From an uncultured Mycoplasmatota bacterium (lineage in GTDB: Bacteria > Bacillota_I > Bacilli_A > RF39 > UBA660), in assembly GCA_900544605.1 (NCBI GenBank), contig UQVP01000013.1:1-27310 (forward strand): a stretch of 27,310 nucleotides of DNA. The letters run 5' to 3'. Within the stretch, counting starts at the first letter, position 1, and each line of letters opens with the position of its first letter. Shown here in pieces: positions 6,905 to 14,606 of this stretch. The notes under the pieces are model-generated. The model searched no databases, was not told the DNA's origin, and was given only the letters and a program-made list of their open reading frames with translations. Made by a program: the position numbers and the translations under genes.

Positions 6905-7435
6905 ATAGCTAGTAAAGACAGAGATTTGTTTATTAATGAACAAATAAGAGCAAAAGAAGTAATGGTTATTGGACCACATGGAGAACAGTTAGGTGTAAAA
7001 CCAATTAAAGATGCATTAACACTTGCAAGTTATGCAGGATTTGATTTAGTTTTAATTAGTCCTAATGCTAATCCACAAGTTTGTAAGATTATGGACTACA
7101 ATAAGTTCAAATATGAAAACAAGAAGAAACAAAAAGAAAATATGAAAAAGCAACGTGAATCTAATTTAGAAATGAAAGAATATCGTTTGTCTGTTACAAT
7201 TGATGTTCATGACTTTAATACCCGTGTTAATAACGCTAGTAAATATCTAGAAAAAGGACATAAAATTAAAGTTAGTATTCGTTTTAAAGGAAGAGAAATG
7301 GCTCATCCAGAATTAGGTAAAGATGTGTTACTTCGTTTTGCAGAAGCTGTTAAAGCTATTGCGGTCATTGAACAACAACCAAAACTTGAAGGTCGTTTTA
7401 TGACAATGATTTTGATGCCAAATAATAATAAGTAG
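6905..7435 (+). CDS. infC: Translation initiation factor IF-3 (AUA start)
   Basis: The 176-residue protein starts IASKDRDLFINEQIRAKEV and continues through LDLVLISPNANPQVCKIMDYNKFKYE, the IF-3 N-domain and linker, to the C-domain with VSIRFKGREMAHPELG. IF-3 binds the 30S subunit, checks the initiator tRNA and start codon and blocks early subunit joining. The ribosome site GGAGGTG (6892-6898) points to the ATA codon at 6905, eight bases downstream. The in-frame ATGs at 6863 and 6890 lie inside the terminator or before the ribosome site. Known infC genes start with rare AUU or AUA-like codons, which IF-3 itself disfavours, giving autoregulation. The operon is also controlled by the L20 leader. 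Confidence 0.95.
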   Translation: MASKDRDLFINEQIRAKEVMVIGPHGEQLGVKPIKDALTLASYAGFDLVLISPNANPQVCKIMDYNKFKYENKKKQKENMKKQRESNLEMKEYRLSVTIDVHDFNTRVNNASKYLEKGHKIKVSIRFKGREMAHPELGKDVLLRFAEAVKAIAVIEQQPKLEGRFMTMILMPNNNK

Positions 7436-7446
7436 GAGGAAATATT

Positions 7447-7632
7447 ATGCCAAAGCAAAAAACACATAAGGGAACTGCTAAAGTAGTTACTAAAAGAAAA
7501 AATGACGTTAAAATAGGTCATCCAGGTACTAGACACAATACTGGAAAGAAAAATGCTGCTTCAAATAGAGTAGGTAGAAGTGCATCTTCTATGAGTAAAG
7601 CAGATATTAAAAGATTAAAAGATATTTTATAG
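7447..7632 (+). CDS. rpmI: Ribosomal protein L35
   Basis: This 61-residue basic protein starts MPKQKTHKGTAKVVTKRKN, with the usual KTHKGxAKR-like start and the RHNTGKK segment of L35. The length is normal. An AGGAGGA site lies just upstream and the gene is 11 bases after infC, in the standard infC-rpmI-rplT order. It is a 50S subunit component. Confidence 0.97.
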   Translation: MPKQKTHKGTAKVVTKRKNDVKIGHPGTRHNTGKKNAASNRVGRSASSMSKADIKRLKDIL

Positions 7633-7651
7633 GATTTAGGAGGAATTAAGT

Positions 7652-8221
7652 ATGACAAGAGTTAAAGGTGGTACGATTCATCGTGCTCGTCGTAAAAAAG
7701 TATTAGATGAAGCTAAAGGATACTTTGGAAGTAAACATAGATTATATAAAACAGCTAAAGAACAAGTTATGCATTCAGGAAAATATGCATATAGAGATAG
7801 AAGACAAAATAAAAGAGATTTCAGAAAATTATGGATTACAAGAATTAATGCAGCATGTCGTATGAACAACATTAGTTATTCTAAATTTATGAATGGACTT
7901 AAGAAAGCTGAAGTAGTTATCAATAGAAAGATGTTATCAGAAATTGCTATTGATAATCCACAAGCATTCAGTGATTTAGTTGCTATTGCAAATGATGCAT
8001 TAAATGGTAAAAAAATAGTTGAAAAAGCTGTTAAAGTAGAAGCTAAAGAAACTAAGGCTCCTGCTAAAAAAGCTCCAGCAAAAAAAGAAACTGCTAAAAA
8101 AGAAGTTAAAGAAGATATCTCTAAATTAACAGTTGCTGAATTAAAATCTATGGCTAAAGAAAAAGGTGTAGAAGGATATTCTACAATGAAAAAAGCTGAA
8201 TTATTAGACGCTTTAAAATAA
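7652..8221 (+). CDS. rplT: Ribosomal protein L20 with C-terminal Rho_N/SAP-like extension
   Basis: Residues 1 to about 118 are a complete L20: MTRVKGGTIHRARRKK, then YFGSKHRLYKTAKEQVMHS, RDFRKLWITRINAACR and the LSEIAIDNPQAF segment. L20 is needed early in 50S assembly and represses its own operon through the leader. The protein does not stop there. An Ala/Lys-rich linker (about 119-150, including APAKKAPAKK) leads to a C-terminal module of about 35 residues, DISKLTVAELKSMAKEKGVE and onward to the end. This has the LTVxELKxxAKEKGxxGxSxMKKxELLxxL pattern of Rho N-terminal or SAP-like helical nucleic-acid-binding domains. The extension is in frame with a terminator right behind it, so it belongs to the gene. 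Confidence 0.96.
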   Translation: MTRVKGGTIHRARRKKVLDEAKGYFGSKHRLYKTAKEQVMHSGKYAYRDRRQNKRDFRKLWITRINAACRMNNISYSKFMNGLKKAEVVINRKMLSEIAIDNPQAFSDLVAIANDALNGKKIVEKAVKVEAKETKAPAKKAPAKKETAKKEVKEDISKLTVAELKSMAKEKGVEGYSTMKKAELLDALK

Positions 8222-8243
8222 TCATTTTATGATTATTTTTTTT
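8217..8243 (+). terminator. Intrinsic terminator after rplT
   Basis: AATAATCA (8217-8224) pairs with TGATTATT (8230-8237), followed by a run of T to 8243. The stem includes the rplT stop codon. Confidence 0.8.
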
Positions 8244-8244
8244 G

Positions 8245-8268
8245 TGTTATAATGAATATGGTGATAAT
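8245..8268 (+). promoter_or_regulatory. Extended -10 promoter and very short leader of nifJ
   Basis: TG-T-TATAAT (8245-8253) is an extended -10; no good -35 is seen because the terminator T run lies there. Transcription should start near 8260, at the first G of GGTGATAAT, leaving only about 9 nt before the ATG at 8269. GGTGAT can pair with the AUCACC of the 16S rRNA 3' end, downstream of the usual anti-Shine-Dalgarno core. Confidence 0.65.
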
Positions 8269-11200
8269 ATGAAGAAAGTATTAACAATAGATGGTAATGA
8301 AGCTTGTGCAAGAGCTTCTTATATATTTACTGAAGTTTGTGGTATATATCCAATTACTCCTTCTAGCCCTATGGCAGAACATATTGATGAATGGAGTAAT
8401 AATGGTCTTAAAAATATTTTTGGAGACAAAGTAAAAGTAATTGAAATGCAGAGTGAAGCAGGAGCGGCAGGACTTGTTCACGGTTCTTTAAAAGCAGGAT
8501 GTTTAACTAGCACTTATACTGCTAGTCAGGGATTACTTTTAATGATACCAAATATGTATAAAATAGCTGGTGAAATGTTACCTTGTGTTATTCATGTTGC
8601 GGCACGTTCCCTAGCAACACATGCTTTAAGTATATTTGGTGATCACCAAGACATATATGCAACAAGGCAAACAGGATTTGCTATGTTAGCATCATCATCT
8701 GTTCAAGATGCTTTTTACATGTCTTTAATCTCGCATCTTTCAACGATAGAAAGCAGTATTCCTTTTTTACATTTCTTTGATGGTTTTAGGACTAGTCATG
8801 AAATTCAAAAGATAGAAGTGTTAGAAAGTGAAGATATTAAAAATTTAGTAAATTACGAAAAAATAACAGAGTTTAGAAATAGAAGTCTTAATAATAATCT
8901 GGGTTTTACTTCAGGTACAGCTGAGAATGATGATATTTATTTCCAAGCAACAGAAGTTAGAAATAAGTTTTATAATAAAGTTCCAGATATTGTAAATGAT
9001 TATATGAATAAAATAAATAACCTAGCAGGAACTAATTATAAGCCATTTAATTATTATGGTTCATCTAAACCTAAAAAAGTTATTGTCGCAATGGGATCTG
9101 TTTGTGAAACAATTAAAGAAACGATAGATGTTTTAATGCAAAATAAGTACGAGGTAGGGCTTATCGAAGTCCATCTATATCGTCCATTTAGCGTTGATTA
9201 TTTAAAAAGCGTTTTACCAAATACGGTTCAAAGTATTGCCGTTTTGGATCGTACTAAAGAACCTGGTAGTGTAGGTGAACCATTATATTTAGATGTGGTT
9301 TCTGCTTTAAAAGATAAGAATATTATGATAGTTGGTGGTAGATATGGTTTATCAAGTAAAAACACCACTCCAGCACAAATAAAAGCAGTATATGAAATGT
9401 TAGATAATCCTGCTAATAATTTCACTATTGGTATTAACGATGATGTAACAAATACTAGTTTAAAGGAAGAAACTAATTTTAAAACTAATGATTCAAGGGA
9501 ATTTATTATTTATGGTTATGGTAGTGATGGCATGGTTAGTGCTTCTAAATCAATTATGAAATTAGTTGGTGATAATACAAATAATTATGTTCAAGGATAC
9601 TTTCAGTATGATTCTAAAAAATCTGGTGGTGTTACTAAATCACATTTAAGATTTTCTAAAAATAAAATAAGATCAACGTATTATGTTGATAATCCTGAAT
9701 TAGTAGTAGTCACAAAAGATTCCTACTTAGATACATTTGATTGTTACTCTAATTTAAAACCTGGGGGAATATTTATTCTTAATACTATTAAGAGTGAAGA
9801 TGAATTAAATAAGTGTTTACCTAAAAAATTAAAAGAATATATGTTAAAAAATGATATTACAATTTACATTATTAATGCTTATGAATTAGCTGTTAAAGTA
9901 GGACTTAAAAATAAGATAAGTACTATTTTAGAGAGTATTATTATGTATGTAACAGAGCTACTTGATTATGAATTTGCTAAAAATAAGATGAAAGAATATG
10001 CTTACAATAAGTTCTTTAAAAAGGGAGATAAAGTAGTAGAGTCTAATTATGAAGCAATTGATAATGCTATTACATATTTACATAAATTAAATCTTACTTT
10101 AGATGATGGGGTAGAATTAGATTATAAAATCGATACGGTTTATGATGCTATGAAACATCGCTTAGGAGATAGTGTTCCGGTATCTGCTTTCTTAGAATAT
10201 CCAGATGGAAGATTTGTAGGTGGCACTAGTAAATTAGATAAAGCTTCTACTTCGGAAATAGTTCCTAAATGGATTAATACTAATTGTATAGAATGTGGAA
10301 AGTGTTCTATCGTATGTCCTCATGGTGTTATTAGAACATTTATGTTAAATGAAGAAGAATATAATAGTGCTCCTGATTATATTAAAGAAAGATGTAAAGA
10401 AGCGATAGGTAAATTTGATAGTAAACATTACTTTATTGTTGCTATATCAATTAAAGATTGTACAGGCTGTGGTTTATGTATAAAATCTTGCCCTGGTAAA
10501 TCAAATGTTAAAGCACTTATTAGTAGTGCTTTAGAAACAGAATTAAAAAATAAAGAACAAGAAATATTTGATTACTTAAGTAGTAATATAAGTGATAAAG
10601 ATATTTTGCCTAACACTATTAAAGGTACACAATTAAAAAGCCCTAAGTTTGCATTTAGTGGGGCTTGTGCAGGTTGTGGAGAACCCGCTTATATAAAACT
10701 ATTAACACAGATGTTTGGTGATTCTTTAATTATTGCTAATGCGACAGGTTGTTCATCTATATATGGTGGTAGTGCTTCTTCGTTACCATATACAATTCCT
10801 TGGGCTAATTCTTTATTTGAGGATAATGCCGAGTTTGGATTTGGTATTTTAAATGCCACAAAGTTTATTAAAGCAAGAATTGAAAGAATAATGGAAGATA
10901 ATTTAGATAATGTTAATAAAGAATTATTTTTAGAATACTTAAATAATAAAAATAGTATTGATATAACAAGAAAAGTATTTAATAACATAGATTATGATAA
11001 TTGCCCTAAAGAATTAAGTAAACTAAAAAACTATATTCCAAATAAATCTGTTTGGGCTATAGGTGGAGATGGTTGGGCTTACGATATTGGATATGGTGGT
11101 ATAGATCATGTCTTAGCGAGTGGCGAAAATATCAATATCTTAGTTTTAGATACGCAAATATATTCTAATACAGGAGGGCAATCATCTAAAGCTAGTCCTA

Positions 11201-11688
11201 AAGGAGCTATTGCTTCGTTTGCATCCAAAGGTAAATTAAATAATAAAAAAGATTTAGCACGTATAGCGCTTTCTTATCCTAATGTATATGTAGCAACTGT
11301 ATCAATGGGTCATAATCAGATGCAAGTTATTAAAGTATTAAAAGAGGCTGCCGAATATGATGGGCCATCAATAGTTATAGCATACTGTCCATGTATATCA
11401 CATGGTATAGAAGGTGGAATGACTAATAGTTTAGATATGTCCAAATTAGCAACCGACTGTGGTTATGCTCCAACATTCCATTATAATCCTGAAACAGAAG
11501 TATTTACTTTAGATAGTAAAAATTGTGATTTTGATTTATATGAAGAATTCTTAAATAAGCAAACTAGATATTCAATGCTTAAAAAGATTAATCCAGAACA
11601 TGCTTCAGAACTTTTAAGAAATAATAAAGAAAATGCAATTAAAAGATATGAATATTATAAATCATTAGTAACAGAAAAAGGCAAGTAA
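8269..11688 (+). CDS. nifJ: Pyruvate:ferredoxin (flavodoxin) oxidoreductase
   Basis: A single chain of 1139 residues carries all domains of the fused enzyme. The N-terminal domain begins with GNEACARASYIFTEVCGIYPITPSSPMAE split over its first 40 residues. Next are the CoA-side and EKR regions, then a two-cluster ferredoxin domain (CIECGKCSIVCPHG from C673, CTGCGLCIKSCPGK from C731). The C-terminal thiamine diphosphate domain has ACAGCGEPAY, ATGCSSIYGG, GGDGWAYDIGYGG near 932 and DTQIYSNTGGQSS. It converts pyruvate and CoA to acetyl-CoA and CO2, reducing ferredoxin or flavodoxin, in the cytoplasm of anaerobes. An upstream in-frame TTG at 8242 overlaps the promoter and terminator, so the ATG at 8269 is used. 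Confidence 0.97.
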   Translation: MKKVLTIDGNEACARASYIFTEVCGIYPITPSSPMAEHIDEWSNNGLKNIFGDKVKVIEMQSEAGAAGLVHGSLKAGCLTSTYTASQGLLLMIPNMYKIAGEMLPCVIHVAARSLATHALSIFGDHQDIYATRQTGFAMLASSSVQDAFYMSLISHLSTIESSIPFLHFFDGFRTSHEIQKIEVLESEDIKNLVNYEKITEFRNRSLNNNLGFTSGTAENDDIYFQATEVRNKFYNKVPDIVNDYMNKINNLAGTNYKPFNYYGSSKPKKVIVAMGSVCETIKETIDVLMQNKYEVGLIEVHLYRPFSVDYLKSVLPNTVQSIAVLDRTKEPGSVGEPLYLDVVSALKDKNIMIVGGRYGLSSKNTTPAQIKAVYEMLDNPANNFTIGINDDVTNTSLKEETNFKTNDSREFIIYGYGSDGMVSASKSIMKLVGDNTNNYVQGYFQYDSKKSGGVTKSHLRFSKNKIRSTYYVDNPELVVVTKDSYLDTFDCYSNLKPGGIFILNTIKSEDELNKCLPKKLKEYMLKNDITIYIINAYELAVKVGLKNKISTILESIIMYVTELLDYEFAKNKMKEYAYNKFFKKGDKVVESNYEAIDNAITYLHKLNLTLDDGVELDYKIDTVYDAMKHRLGDSVPVSAFLEYPDGRFVGGTSKLDKASTSEIVPKWINTNCIECGKCSIVCPHGVIRTFMLNEEEYNSAPDYIKERCKEAIGKFDSKHYFIVAISIKDCTGCGLCIKSCPGKSNVKALISSALETELKNKEQEIFDYLSSNISDKDILPNTIKGTQLKSPKFAFSGACAGCGEPAYIKLLTQMFGDSLIIANATGCSSIYGGSASSLPYTIPWANSLFEDNAEFGFGILNATKFIKARIERIMEDNLDNVNKELFLEYLNNKNSIDITRKVFNNIDYDNCPKELSKLKNYIPNKSVWAIGGDGWAYDIGYGGIDHVLASGENINILVLDTQIYSNTGGQSSKASPKGAIASFASKGKLNNKKDLARIALSYPNVYVATVSMGHNQMQVIKVLKEAAEYDGPSIVIAYCPCISHGIEGGMTNSLDMSKLATDCGYAPTFHYNPETEVFTLDSKNCDFDLYEEFLNKQTRYSMLKKINPEHASELLRNNKENAIKRYEYYKSLVTEKGK

Positions 11689-11700
11689 AATTGTCTTTTT
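11676..11700 (+). terminator. Intrinsic terminator of nifJ
   Basis: AAAAGGCAA (11676-11684) pairs with TTGTCTTTT (11691-11699), including one G-T pair, and ends in a T run. The stop codon is in the loop. Confidence 0.6.
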
Positions 11701-11701
11701 A

Positions 11702-11807
11702 AATACAAAAATAGAACGGTCCCCCTGAGAACCGTTCCAATAAAAGAATAAAAAGGGGTTGGCTAGTGTGATACTAGCGCCAATTCGCCTGATTTCTCGA
11801 ATTGGTA
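11702..11807 (-). ncRNA. Predicted three-hairpin small RNA, minus strand
   Basis: No ORF fits here, yet the DNA has three hairpins: CCAATTCG/CGAATTGG (11780-11787 with 11798-11805), GCTAGT/ACTAGC (11762-11767 with 11773-11778) and GAACGGT/ACCGTTC (11714-11720 with 11731-11737). On the minus strand they follow a promoter: TTGACA (11842-11837), 17-bp spacer, TAGTAT (11819-11814). The last hairpin is followed on that strand by a T-rich tract (TATTTTTG), fitting a terminator. The transcript would be about 105 nt and diverges from recG. The terminator loop reads UCUCAGGGGG. On the plus strand no promoter is seen. I recognise no RNA family; strand and ends are inferred. Confidence 0.5.
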
Positions 11808-11875
11808 CTGTATATACTAATCGAAAAAGGGTTATTTGTCAAGTCTTTTACTAAAAAAAGGTAAAAAAGTTATTC

Positions 11876-11904
11876 TTGACACGAACAAATGTATAATATA
11901 TAAT
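11876..11904 (+). promoter_or_regulatory. Consensus promoter of recG
   Basis: TTGACA (11876-11881), 17-bp spacer and TATAAT (11899-11904) match sigma-A consensus exactly. A second TATAAT overlaps at 11892-11897 with less suitable spacing. Transcription should start near 11911, about 11 nt before the recG ATG, with GGTGAT at 11913-11918 as ribosome site. Confidence 0.85.
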
Positions 11905-11921
11905 TAAATTATGGTGATAGT

Positions 11922-13892
11922 ATGGAACTAAGTGAAATAAAAAGTGTAGGTCCTAAGACGATAAGTATATTAAATAAAATGGGGATATATGATGATAATG
12001 ATTTAAGAGAATATTATCCTTATCGTTATGACATTATTAAAAGAACTGATCTTTATAGTGAGAAAGTTATTATAGATGGAGTTGTGGAAACTATTCCACA
12101 AGTATCTTTTTTTGGCAAAAGAAAAAATAGATTGTCATTTAATTTTAATACTGGAAATAAATTATGTAAGGTTGTTATTTTTAATCGTTTATTTTTAAAA
12201 AGTAAGTTAGTACCTAATACTAAAATTATTGTCATTGGAAAATATGAAGATAAGAATAATACCTTAGTCGCATCAGATATTAGATTTGGTGTTTTAGATG
12301 ATGTTTCTCACTTTGAACCTATTTATCACACTGTAAATGGTATTAGTAGTAAACAATTAAATCAAATTATTTTATCTTGTTTAGATAATGATTTTAGTGT
12401 AAAAGAATATGTTCCTGATTATCTAGTAGATAAATATCACTTAAATAATAAAAAAGATAGTATCAAAAGTATTCATAATCCAAATAGTAGTGTTAGTCTG
12501 AAATCATCTATTAACTATCTTAAGTATGAAGAATTATTCTTATATATGTTAAAGATGAATATATTAAAAGCTAATAAAAATAAAGAACTAGGATTAGAAA
12601 GATGTGTTGATTATAAAAAAATAGAAGAGGTAATAAATAATCTACCTTTTACTTTAACACCTGACCAATTAAAGAGTGTTAAGGATATATATGATGATTT
12701 AATAAGTAATAAAAGAATGAATAGATTATTACAGGGTGATGTTGGTAGTGGTAAAACTATAGTAGCATTCCTTAGTATTATTATTAATTATTTTAGTGGT
12801 TATCAAAGTGCTTTAATGGCTCCTACAGAGATACTTGCAAATCAGCACTTTCAAAATTTTATGAATTTATTTTCTAATTACGGTATTAATTTAGAACTAT
12901 TAACAGGTAAAACAAAGAATAAAAAAGATATATATAAAAGACTTAAAAATGGTGAAATAGATGTTTTAATAGGTACACATGCTTTGATTAGTACTGATGT
13001 AGAATATAATAATTTAGGTTTAGTTATTACTGATGAACAACATCGTTTTGGGGTTAATCAAAGATCTAATTTAAGAAATAAGGGTAAGAAAGCTGATGTT
13101 TTATATATGAGTGCAACCCCAATACCAAGAACTTATGCTTTAACAATCTATGGTGATATGGATATATCTAATATTAAAACGATGCCAAGTGGTAGAAAAG
13201 AAGTTATTACAGAAATAAAAAGTGAAAAAGAAATAAGAGATGTTTTGATGCTTATGTATCAAGAGTTAAAGAAAAATCATCAATGTTATGTAATAGCGCC
13301 GTTAATTGAAGATAGTGATAAGATAGATTTAACTAATGTTGAAAAGCTTGAAAGTGAAATGAATAAAGCATTTGGTAAATTGTATAAAATAGGTGTTCTA
13401 CACGGTAAGATGAAACAAGAAGAAAAAGATTTAATTATGCAAAAGATGAAAGACAATGAGATTCAAATTCTTATTAGTACAACAGTAATAGAAGTAGGAA
13501 TAGATGTTCCTAATTCAACGGTAATGGTTATTTTTGATGCTTTTCGTTTTGGCCTTTCTCAGTTACATCAATTACGTGGTAGAGTAGGAAGAAATAGTTT
13601 ACAATCTTATTGTGTTTTGATTAGTAATGTGGAAAAAGAAAGATTAAAAATTTTAACTACTACTAATGATGGTTTTAAAATAAGTGAGGAAGATTTTAAA
13701 TTACGTGGTAGTGGTGATTTATTTGGTATCAAGCAGAGTGGTGATATGTCATTTAAAATTGCCAATATCAAGAATGATTATAAGATGTTATTAATGGCCA
13801 AAGATGATAGTATGGAGTATTTAGAATCAAAAAAATATTTAGATAATAAAAATATTTTAGATATTGTTAATAAAATTTCTAATTTGGATTAA
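11922..13892 (+). CDS. recG: ATP-dependent DNA helicase RecG
   Basis: The 656-residue protein is the normal RecG length. The N-terminus has the helix-hairpin-like VGPKTISILNKMGI and a wedge (OB-fold) domain for branched DNA. The helicase core has Walker A GDVGSGKT from about residue 272, the Walker B motif DEQH at 371-374 followed by RFG, MSATPIPRT, and the C-terminal TTVIEVGIDVPNSTVMV and QLHQLRGRVGR. The end has the usual LRGSGDLFGIKQSG. RecG remodels stalled forks and branch-migrates Holliday junctions. It is a single-gene unit with a perfect promoter and a short leader, flanked by predicted small RNAs on both sides. Confidence 0.97.
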   Translation: MELSEIKSVGPKTISILNKMGIYDDNDLREYYPYRYDIIKRTDLYSEKVIIDGVVETIPQVSFFGKRKNRLSFNFNTGNKLCKVVIFNRLFLKSKLVPNTKIIVIGKYEDKNNTLVASDIRFGVLDDVSHFEPIYHTVNGISSKQLNQIILSCLDNDFSVKEYVPDYLVDKYHLNNKKDSIKSIHNPNSSVSLKSSINYLKYEELFLYMLKMNILKANKNKELGLERCVDYKKIEEVINNLPFTLTPDQLKSVKDIYDDLISNKRMNRLLQGDVGSGKTIVAFLSIIINYFSGYQSALMAPTEILANQHFQNFMNLFSNYGINLELLTGKTKNKKDIYKRLKNGEIDVLIGTHALISTDVEYNNLGLVITDEQHRFGVNQRSNLRNKGKKADVLYMSATPIPRTYALTIYGDMDISNIKTMPSGRKEVITEIKSEKEIRDVLMLMYQELKKNHQCYVIAPLIEDSDKIDLTNVEKLESEMNKAFGKLYKIGVLHGKMKQEEKDLIMQKMKDNEIQILISTTVIEVGIDVPNSTVMVIFDAFRFGLSQLHQLRGRVGRNSLQSYCVLISNVEKERLKILTTTNDGFKISEEDFKLRGSGDLFGIKQSGDMSFKIANIKNDYKMLLMAKDDSMEYLESKKYLDNKNILDIVNKISNLD

Positions 13893-13896
13893 GCTA

Positions 13897-13925
13897 TTGA
13901 CTTTTTTAAAAGTTACATATATAAT
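13897..13925 (+). promoter_or_regulatory. Promoter of small RNA downstream of recG
   Basis: TTGACT (13897-13902), 17-bp spacer, TATAAT (13920-13925). It lies just after the recG stop codon and points into a hairpin-rich segment with its own terminator. Confidence 0.8.
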
Positions 13926-13931
13926 TTAAAT

Positions 13932-14035
13932 AGCGTAAGAATAGTACTTACGCTATGAATACTTTTATATTACGTAACATAGAAGTATTCAGCAAACCCC
14001 CTGAAATCCTAGTCGAGAGACTAGGATATTTTTTT
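13932..14035 (+). ncRNA. Predicted small RNA, about 104 nt, with own promoter and terminator
   Basis: From the predicted start the RNA folds at once into TAGCGTAAG/CTTACGCTA (13931-13939 with 13947-13955). A 13-bp stem with one G-T pair follows (13956-13968 with 13979-13991; 10-nt loop containing TTACGTAA). Then comes an unpaired stretch AGCAAACCCCCTGAA, and last an intrinsic terminator ATCCTAGTC/GACTAGGAT (14006-14014 with 14019-14027) with seven T. The unpaired C-rich motif resembles the seed regions of Gram-positive small RNAs that pair with G-rich ribosome sites. It is also exactly complementary, over CCCCCTGA, to the loop of the predicted RNA on the other side of recG. No coding frame is apparent. 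Family not recognised. Confidence 0.75.
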
Positions 14036-14190
14036 GTAAATTCTTATTAAATTAAAATAATATAAAATATTATTTTTAGAATAACTTATTGGAGAAAAGT
14101 ACCGAATGTTGTAAAAAATTTCAGTGAAATTTTAATTTTAACAATGATACGGATAAAATATAAATTATCATTATGATTGTAAAATATAAC

Positions 14191-14245
14191 AATATTCCAC
14201 GAACGGTATAAAATACATTGGCATAATATTCCAAAAACGGCATAA
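14191..14245 (+). repeat. Two degenerate 21-bp direct repeats
   Basis: The sequence beginning AATATTCCA at 14191-14211 recurs at 14225-14245 with 18 of 21 bases identical. The repeats lie in a stretch with no gene. Translated, each gives NIP(R/K)T(V/A) before a stop, so they may be remnants of a duplicated coding segment. Confidence 0.4.
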
Positions 14246-14309
14246 TCTATATGCAGATGTGATTATTAATCAAATTAAAGAAGCAGGTAAAAAACGAAAA
14301 CTATTTTAG
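14225..14309 (+). pseudogene. C-terminal remnant of an unknown gene
   Basis: A frame ending in TAG at 14307-14309 encodes HNLYADVIINQIKEAGKKRK followed by LF, a plausible protein C-terminus with a basic tail. Upstream the frame breaks up and has no start or ribosome site. It probably is the tail of a lost gene, possibly from a mobile or duplicated element. I cannot name the family. Confidence 0.35.
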
Positions 14310-14520
14310 GGTGTCACTAATTTCAATTTGCTTGCATTCCAAACTTTATAACCTGTTATGTAATTATCTTCAATAGTTATATTTGCAAAACGATTAAGCT
14401 TATAAGGATTAAAACTTATTTGTGAACTTTGATAAGTAATATTATTGTAGGCACTATCAATAACTGTATTGTTTTTATATCACATTCAATGATGTTACTA
14501 TATGAATAAATATTTATTAT
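14306..14520 (-). pseudogene. C-terminal remnant of a beta-helix-like protein
   Basis: On the minus strand a frame of about 55 codons ends in TAA at 14306-14308. It encodes peptides such as NNTVIDSAYNNITYQSS and FANITIEDNYITGYKVW, with the regular N-x-I spacing of right-handed parallel beta-helix proteins (surface or polysaccharide-acting proteins). One base shift near 14477 joins it to a further piece, NIIECDIK. No start is present, and the 5' part is lost or overwritten by the hsp20 promoter. It converges with the plus-strand remnant, their stops overlapping, which suggests old rearrangement. Confidence 0.5.
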
Positions 14521-14552
14521 CTGTATATAATATAAGTGTATATAAAAATGTA

Positions 14553-14600
14553 TTTCTTTAGCACTTACTACTTGACAGTGCTAAAGAAAAGTGGTATTAT
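14553..14600 (+). promoter_or_regulatory. CIRCE operator overlapping the hsp20 promoter
   Basis: TTAGCACTT (14558-14566), nine bases, then CAGTGCTAA (14576-14584) match the HrcA operator consensus (TTAGCACTC-N9-GAGTGCTAA) except for the innermost base pair. The perfect symmetry extends outward to 13-bp arms (14553-14565 and 14577-14589). The promoter TTGACA (14572-14577), 17-bp spacer, TATTAT (14595-14600) has its -35 inside the operator, so bound HrcA would block RNA polymerase. Heat-shock repression by HrcA is established for CIRCE; hrcA itself is not in the window. Confidence 0.93.
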
Positions 14601-14606
14601 TATATA

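Noticed and set aside
10689..10988. Open frame of 99 codons antisense to nifJ
   Set aside because: It is fully inside the conserved thiamine-binding domain of nifJ and lacks start signals.
11714..11737. Plus-strand terminator at GAACGGT/ACCGTTC
   Set aside because: No T run follows on the plus strand; on the minus strand a T-rich tract does, so it was assigned to the minus-strand RNA.
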